Shown: positions 59,551-64,000 of the stretch, one piece after another
How the letters are laid out: every line of letters begins with the position of its first letter
How positions within the stretch are numbered: the stretch's first letter is position 1
NCBI RefSeq assembly: GCF_028023875.1
Contig: NZ_JAQIPB010000004.1
Coordinates: 1 to 64,000 of the forward strand
DNA length: 64,000 bases
Source of the DNA: Xenophilus arseniciresistens
GTDB taxonomy: Bacteria > Pseudomonadota > Gammaproteobacteria > Burkholderiales > Burkholderiaceae_C
Direction: 5' to 3'
The notes under the pieces: model-generated
Database searches by the model: none
Told to the model about the DNA's origin: nothing
What the model saw: only the letters and a program-made list of their open reading frames with translations
Translations under genes and position numbers: made by a program

Positions 59551-60531
59551 CTAACCCGCTTTTGCGCGCCAGGCATTCAACTCAGAAACCAAATTTTTGT
59601 ACCCTTCATCTACAAGGCCCTGAATTTCCTTTGGAAACACGGCCGCTCCACCCACCGGCATCGCGCCGCTATCAACCTGCGCGCCCTTCCCTTCCCCCTG
59701 CGATTTCTTGGCATGCGCATGAAGCTGCTTGAACACTCGATAGTGAGCGAGGTAACGCCCAAAAACAGGCATCAGGTCTTGATGCTGATCCTCCCTTGCA
59801 AGCCCAGCTTTTCCTTCAATGACTTCGACAATGCGTCGACCGATTTCAACCAGTTCGTCGAAGTAGTCCTCAATGCCCTTTCCAGCTCCATAGACTCTCG
59901 ACAAGTGCAGCACTGTGCGAAATCTTTCCCACTGGTCATTGCCAGTCGCGATTTCGAATACTTTGCCGTCAAAGTCATCGCTGGGGCCGCCCTGTACAAG
60001 TCGAAATTGATCTGGGGCTGCACTTATCAGAGCTTCGTTCATCAATCGATAGAGTGCATTGGATTGGCGCAACAGCGCGTGAAGCGGCCCATATAGCTCC
60101 GAGAGTTGCTTCAGGCGCCATTGCACAAAGCTATTTCCGATCTCAAGCTTCGCCCTCGCTTCGGCGAGCTGGCGCGCATGCTCCGCAGCTCTTTCCGCTT
60201 GCAGCGCTTGAGACTTCAATGAGCGGGACTGTGTCGACCAACTGACAAGGCTTCCAACCAATGTACCAAGCAAAGCGCTCCCAAAGGCAAGATAGGCTGG
60301 AACGTAGTCTGGCGGCTTGGACTTGATCGCCTCTATCGACGTAGCAATGGTCTTGAGGTTTGACAAGATCATCTGATCGTCCACCGTGCCAGCCACCGTT
60401 TGGCCAGGAGCCACAATGGCACTCGGCGCACGCATTGGAGGAGAAACAGCTGGGGGAGTCTGTGTCTCAGCAAATGCCCATAGGGAGCACATGGAAAGCA
60501 GCAGCGAGAGCAGCCATCGATTCAGCCTCAT
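59551..60531 (-). CDS. Membrane-anchored coiled-coil protein, unknown function
   Basis: 326 residues. A signal peptide (LLSLLLSMCSLWAFA) is followed by a Pro-rich stretch. One transmembrane helix at about 78-96 (PAYLAFGSALLGTLVGSLVSW) leads into a long charged helix (QALQAERAAEHARQLAEARAKLEIGN). The C-terminal half is helical. I recognise no family. The topology suggests a short periplasmic N-terminus and a large cytoplasmic C-terminus. It lies between the conjugation genes and the methyltransferase and could be a defence or entry-exclusion accessory; that is speculation. The 165 bases to its right hold no gene. Confidence 0.6.
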   Translation of the reverse strand: MRLNRWLLSLLLSMCSLWAFAETQTPPAVSPPMRAPSAIVAPGQTVAGTVDDQMILSNLKTIATSIEAIKSKPPDYVPAYLAFGSALLGTLVGSLVSWSTQSRSLKSQALQAERAAEHARQLAEARAKLEIGNSFVQWRLKQLSELYGPLHALLRQSNALYRLMNEALISAAPDQFRLVQGGPSDDFDGKVFEIATGNDQWERFRTVLHLSRVYGAGKGIEDYFDELVEIGRRIVEVIEGKAGLAREDQHQDLMPVFGRYLAHYRVFKQLHAHAKKSQGEGKGAQVDSGAMPVGGAAVFPKEIQGLVDEGYKNLVSELNAWRAKAG

Positions 60532-60696
60532 TCCATTTTTCCCTTTGTCCTTGGCCCGACCTTTATTCAGTTCTGTGCATCATGCCATCCACAACCTAGG
60601 CCACTAGCCTCAGAGCATAGCGGACGCGAGTTCCAGTGGGCTGCGTGTCGCTAGCACCTTGACGCCCGATCCAGCTGATCGAAACTGATGCATTCG

Positions 60697-60921
60697 CTAT
60701 CGGATCTCTTTACCTCTCCGGAAAGCACGGTCCCGCGCCATAAACGCTTCCAGCATGTACGGGATGAGCTGCAGCGTATCGACGGTTTCACCATAGATCT
60801 GCGCATGCAGCGCAGCATAGCGATCGAGATCCGCCTTCGTGCTAGCTGGGCACGCGAAGGTCAACTTGACCACTTCCTGCCGAGGAAGCGGTCCCAGGCG
60901 AAGTTTCGAGGTTGAGCTCAT
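60697..60921 (-). CDS. DUF2274 small protein of the conjugation module
   Basis: 74 residues. KLRLGPLPRQEVVKLTF and PASTKADLDRYAALHAQ are the DUF2274 pattern, a small protein regularly placed after trbI in Tn4371-like elements. Its ATG overlaps the trbI stop (ATGA). The function is unknown. The C-terminus is basic (RDRAFRRGKEIR). It marks the end of the trb operon, with accessory DNA following. Confidence 0.75.
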   Translation of the reverse strand: MSSTSKLRLGPLPRQEVVKLTFACPASTKADLDRYAALHAQIYGETVDTLQLIPYMLEAFMARDRAFRRGKEIR

Positions 60922-62171
60922 TGGACATCTTGCCGCTGGAAGAACAAGGGCTGGTAGGGCCGCAGTACCAGGTCGCGGTTGACGATGACCCGCACCGGCA
61001 GCCCGGGGCGTTCGGTCAGTGTCGGCTGGATGTTCATGTTCCGCCGGGTCATCTCCTGCCCGATTTGGTTCACGCTGTCCTGCACGCTGTCGCGCCCGGC
61101 AATGGCGACACGGTTGCCGTCCTGGCGGTTCTCGGGCGCGGCCAGCTCGGCGCCGATACCCAGCAGCGTGGTCAGCGCCGCGCCTGCAAAGATGCGGTCC
61201 CAGTGCCAGTCCACGCCGTCTTCCAGGCCCGCGTAGCCCGCCGGGTCGGTGCCCACTAAGTTGTCCAGTTTGAACGACGAGGTGTCGGGCAGGATCACCC
61301 GGTTCCACACGACCTGCACCCGGCTCTGGCCGTAGCTCACCTGGCTGTTGTACTTGCCCAGGATGCGCGAGCTCTGCGGGATCAGCAGGTACCTGCCGGT
61401 CGCCGTGTCGTAGACCGGCTCCGTCACCATGGCGATCACGTCGCCGGGCAGATCGGACTTGATGCCCGTGACCAGCGCCGCGGGGATTACCGTGCCGGCC
61501 ATCACCTGGTACGGCGAAGCCGGCAACTGCAGAGTGCCGGAATTGCGGGTCTGTGCAGACCCGGCATTGCCCAGAAACGCTTCCTTCTGCTCCTGGCGGT
61601 TCTGCACCGTCGTCGGATCGGTGGGCGGCGCGGCGGCGGGCGCAAGCGCCCCTGCCAGCGCATCGAAAGGCTGCGCGCTGCCTCCCTCGCCTGCTGGTGC
61701 CTGCGCCGGCTTCGCGCTGGCCGGACTGCCGCCCGTCGCACGGAAGAACACGCCGGAGCGTGCCGCGTCCTCGGCCGCCAGGCGCGCCGCATGCGCCGGA
61801 TCGGCGCCGTGGGCGCGCGCCTCCACCGGCTGCTGCGACCTGACAATGGCCGGCCCCAGGTCGCCCGGCAGCGGCTCGCCCAGTTGCGGCACCGCGGGCG
61901 CCGCCAGCCGGGCCACCCCGGCGTAGTCCCTGGGCAGCCGGTCCAGGCTCTCGGCCTTGGCGATGCGATCGACGTTGTACAGCTCGGTCGCCGGATTGCG
62001 CTCGCGCCGGTGCGGCTGCAGCGACCACAGGGTCGCACCCAGCACCACGGCCGCCAGCGTGCCGGCGATCACGGCCAGCATGCGTCGGTTGAGCCGGACC
62101 ACCGGGCGCGGCGAAGCGCGCAGCGCCATCGCCTCGGGATCGGCTTTGGGCTGAACGGCAGCCTCGCTCAT
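60918..62171 (-). CDS. trbI: Conjugal transfer protein TrbI (VirB10-like)
   Basis: 417 residues. One N-terminal transmembrane helix (RRMLAVIAGTLAAVVLGATLW), an Ala/Pro-rich periplasmic linker, then the conserved TrbI/VirB10 C-terminal domain (LPASPYQVMAGTVIPAALVTGI; GKYNSQVSYGQSRVQVVWNR). It bridges inner and outer membranes in the type IV secretion channel. It overlaps trbG by 4 bases and the DUF2274 gene by 4 bases. Confidence 0.9.
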   Translation of the reverse strand: MSEAAVQPKADPEAMALRASPRPVVRLNRRMLAVIAGTLAAVVLGATLWSLQPHRRERNPATELYNVDRIAKAESLDRLPRDYAGVARLAAPAVPQLGEPLPGDLGPAIVRSQQPVEARAHGADPAHAARLAAEDAARSGVFFRATGGSPASAKPAQAPAGEGGSAQPFDALAGALAPAAAPPTDPTTVQNRQEQKEAFLGNAGSAQTRNSGTLQLPASPYQVMAGTVIPAALVTGIKSDLPGDVIAMVTEPVYDTATGRYLLIPQSSRILGKYNSQVSYGQSRVQVVWNRVILPDTSSFKLDNLVGTDPAGYAGLEDGVDWHWDRIFAGAALTTLLGIGAELAAPENRQDGNRVAIAGRDSVQDSVNQIGQEMTRRNMNIQPTLTERPGLPVRVIVNRDLVLRPYQPLFFQRQDVQ

Positions 62172-63199
62172 GATCCGCTGCTCCCCACGCCGCTACCCGA
62201 AGCGCGCGGCACGCCATCGGTGCGCTCGATGCGCACGATCTCGCCCCTGGTTCCCTTGCCGCCACCCAGGCGCAGTTCGGCCGCACCGAACAGCCGGTCC
62301 ACCACGTAGTACGGCGCCCGATAGCGGTAGTTCACGAGCTGCCCATCGCCCTGCGGGCCGATCACGAACAGCGGCGGCAACTCGCCCTGCGCGATGCCGC
62401 CGGGGAACTGGATGTAGACCTTCTGCCCGTCATCGAAGGCGCGCAGCGGCTTCCACGGCGGGCTGTCGCCGCTGATCGCGTAGCGGAAGCGGATGCTCTC
62501 CAGCGACAGGCCGGCGTCCACGGGCGCCGAGGCCTGCGCGTCCCGCGCCTGCTTCTGCAACGCCACCATGCGGTCTTTCGGGTAGTCCCAGGACACGGAC
62601 GCCATCCATGCCTGCGGCGTCGAGGACAGCTCGACGAAGTAGGTGCGGCGGTTTGTTGTGATGACCATGTTGGTCTTCAGGCCCGTGCGAGTGGGCTTGA
62701 CCATCACGTTGACACGCTGGGCCGGCCCCGTGCCGCTGGTGGTGTCGCCGACGATCCAGCGCACCGTGTCGCCGGCCGAGACCGTCACCAGTTCCTCGCC
62801 CTCCTGCAGCGCGATGACGGTGACGCGGCCGGGGCTCGTGTAGACCTGGTACAGCGCACCGTCGGTGAAGGGCCAGACCTGGATCGCATTGACGTAGCCT
62901 TCGCGCGAGGGTGCGATGCGCGCCTCGTCGTTGGCCTTGGACACGCGCAGCTTCTCGTCGGTGGGCTCGGGCGCCGGCGACGGCGCTTCTATGGCCGGCA
63001 GTGCCTTCATCTGCGCCGGCAGCGGCAAAGGCTTGGGAACTTCGACCACTTCGACCGGAACGGGCGTGTCGGGCAGGCGCTGCGCCTGCACGGGTTCGTC
63101 CAGCGTGATGGCCGGCGGCGGCGTGCCCTGCGTGGCGCAGCCGGCCAGGCCCGCAATGCACAGTGCCGGTAAAACGTAAAGGCGGAATGGTCGATTCAT
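62168..63199 (-). CDS. trbG: Conjugal transfer protein TrbG (VirB9-like)
   Basis: 343 residues. A lipoprotein signal with LAGC (Cys at about 21) and a Pro-rich spacer lead to the VirB9/TrbG beta-domain (VNAIQVWPFTDGALYQVYTSPGRVTVIALQEGE and RRTYFVELSS). It lines the outer-membrane part of the secretion channel together with TrbI. It overlaps trbF (63196) by 4 bases. Confidence 0.9.
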   Translation of the reverse strand: MNRPFRLYVLPALCIAGLAGCATQGTPPPAITLDEPVQAQRLPDTPVPVEVVEVPKPLPLPAQMKALPAIEAPSPAPEPTDEKLRVSKANDEARIAPSREGYVNAIQVWPFTDGALYQVYTSPGRVTVIALQEGEELVTVSAGDTVRWIVGDTTSGTGPAQRVNVMVKPTRTGLKTNMVITTNRRTYFVELSSTPQAWMASVSWDYPKDRMVALQKQARDAQASAPVDAGLSLESIRFRYAISGDSPPWKPLRAFDDGQKVYIQFPGGIAQGELPPLFVIGPQGDGQLVNYRYRAPYYVVDRLFGAAELRLGGGKGTRGEIVRIERTDGVPRASGSGVGSSGS

Positions 63200-63903
63200 G
63201 GCTTCTTCGCTCCTTCGGTCGCATCGAGTTCACGGCTCCACGACAGACCGTTGACGTGGATGCCCAGGGGGTTCTTGCGCAATTTCTCCTCGGTGCGCGG
63301 CGGCTGCAGCACGATGGACAGCACGGCGGTCCAGCGCTCGGTGCCGGCCGGCGCGCCGTTCACGAAGGCGCGCTCCACCCAGCGCACTTGGAACGACGAA
63401 TCGCTGGCGCGCACGACGCTGGTAACCTCCACGGCCACCGAGTTCAGGCCGATGCGCGAGAACGGGTCGTTGGTGCGCGCGTAGTCGTTGAGCGTGGCCG
63501 CGCCCCGGTCGGTCGCGTAGTCGTAGGCTTCGAGCCAGTTGCGCCGCACGACGATAGGGTCGATGGACAGCGAGCGCACGTCGGTGATGAAGCGCGCGAG
63601 GTGGTGGGCGATCTGCGCGTCATGGGGCCGGTACGGCGTGGCGGCCTCGCCGACCGCGCGCACCTGCCCTGCCTGGTCCACTTCGACGACGTAGGGCGTG
63701 ACGATGGACTGCGCCGAGCGCCAGACAAGGCCGCCGGCCATCAACAGTGCCAGCGACAGGCATCCGAAGGCCATGAAGCGCCAGTTCTTCGCCTGCACGC
63801 GGGCCGAGCCGATGCGCTCGTCCCACACCTGCGCGGCAGCCTGGTAGGGAGTGACGGGCGCCGGCGTCTCGGAGAATCGCACCTGGGGTCGTTTGAATCG
63901 CAT
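63196..63903 (-). CDS. trbF: Conjugal transfer protein TrbF (VirB8-like)
   Basis: 235 residues. A transmembrane helix around 47-65 follows the conserved TPYQAAAQVWDERIGSARVQAKNWR. The periplasmic domain has the VirB8-type fold (VVRRNWLEAYDYATDRGAATLNDYA). A GGAG site lies eight bases before ATG 63903. It is an assembly factor of the P-type conjugation channel. Confidence 0.9.
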   Translation of the reverse strand: MRFKRPQVRFSETPAPVTPYQAAAQVWDERIGSARVQAKNWRFMAFGCLSLALLMAGGLVWRSAQSIVTPYVVEVDQAGQVRAVGEAATPYRPHDAQIAHHLARFITDVRSLSIDPIVVRRNWLEAYDYATDRGAATLNDYARTNDPFSRIGLNSVAVEVTSVVRASDSSFQVRWVERAFVNGAPAGTERWTAVLSIVLQPPRTEEKLRKNPLGIHVNGLSWSRELDATEGAKKP

Positions 63904-63915
63904 GAAGGGTTCTCC

Positions 63916-64000
63916 TTAGCTGTCGTCGCGCAGGCTGGGACTGGCCCCGCTGCCGCCGCTGTCGCCCGAACGCAGCGTGTGGGCTGCGACGGTCGCGCCA
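63916..64000 (-). CDS. trbL: C-terminal end of TrbL (partial, continues past the window)
   Basis: The leftmost 28 codons before TAA at 63916-63918 read a Gly/Ser-rich tail ending GASPSLRDDS. TrbL precedes TrbF in P-type and Tn4371-like clusters, and such low-complexity C-termini are common in TrbL. The identity rests on position. Confidence 0.6.
   Translation of the reverse strand, partial: GATVAAHTLRSGDSGGSGASPSLRDDS

Noticed and set aside
59101-60096. Rightward frame of 331 codons opposite the methyltransferase and membrane protein
   Set aside because: No family-like sequence and Arg/Ser/His-rich composition; the minus-strand genes have clear SAM and membrane features.

Overview
The window looks like a chromosomal segment of a high-G+C betaproteobacterium, most likely Burkholderiales/Comamonadaceae. 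The reasons are the strongly GC-biased third codon positions, a Bug-type periplasmic receptor beside an AtuA-like gene pair, MocR/LysE/EamA clusters, and an rRNA-leader-like sequence at the extreme left. That leader reads leftward out of the window from two tandem promoter-like sites, so an rRNA operon probably starts just beyond base 1.

Bases 508 to about 41,412 are ordinary chromosome. In order they hold: an Uup-type ABC-F ATPase and a ClsC-like phospholipase D lipoprotein; a LysR-controlled divergent unit (AtuA-like protein, small AtuA-associated protein, Bug receptor); two tandem beta-lactamase-fold serine hydrolases; an orphan caspase-like protein; a MocR regulator divergent from LysE and EamA exporters and a PLP aminotransferase; GST, PhzF, VOC, LysE and threonine-dehydratase-like genes; phosphatase, CutA, a GIY-YIG-like protein and another LysR; a DUF3100 membrane protein with an M20 amidohydrolase and L-serine dehydratase; thioesterase, GlsB and creatininase family genes; AlaX, a DsbD-like protein and a redoxin; hemE, priA, an AEC transporter, a Rep/UvrD helicase, a small lipoprotein and outer-membrane phospholipase A.

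From about 41.4 kb to the right edge the window is accessory DNA. The right edge (60.7-64 kb) carries the end of a P-type conjugation module read leftward (trbL end, trbF, trbG, trbI, DUF2274), as in Tn4371-like integrative conjugative elements. Between it and the chromosome lies a defence island. A rightward operon (DUF4007 SspB-like, P-loop ATPase SspC-like, PAPS-reductase-like SspD) converges on a leftward five-gene operon (SspF-, SspG- and SspH-like proteins, then a DUF262 protein and a SIR2-family protein).

The first operon matches the single-strand DNA phosphorothioation module SspBCD and the second its SspFGH restriction partner. The unusual part is the last two genes. A DUF262 protein without the DUF1524/HNH half seen in SspE is followed 11 bases later by a SIR2-type putative NADase. 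Both are clearly lower in G+C than the rest of the operon. I infer an additional effector pair that might couple phosphorothioate or infection sensing to NAD+ depletion. A small methyltransferase and a membrane protein lie between the defence operon and the trb genes, and a decayed DUF4160/DUF2442 pair sits at the chromosomal edge.
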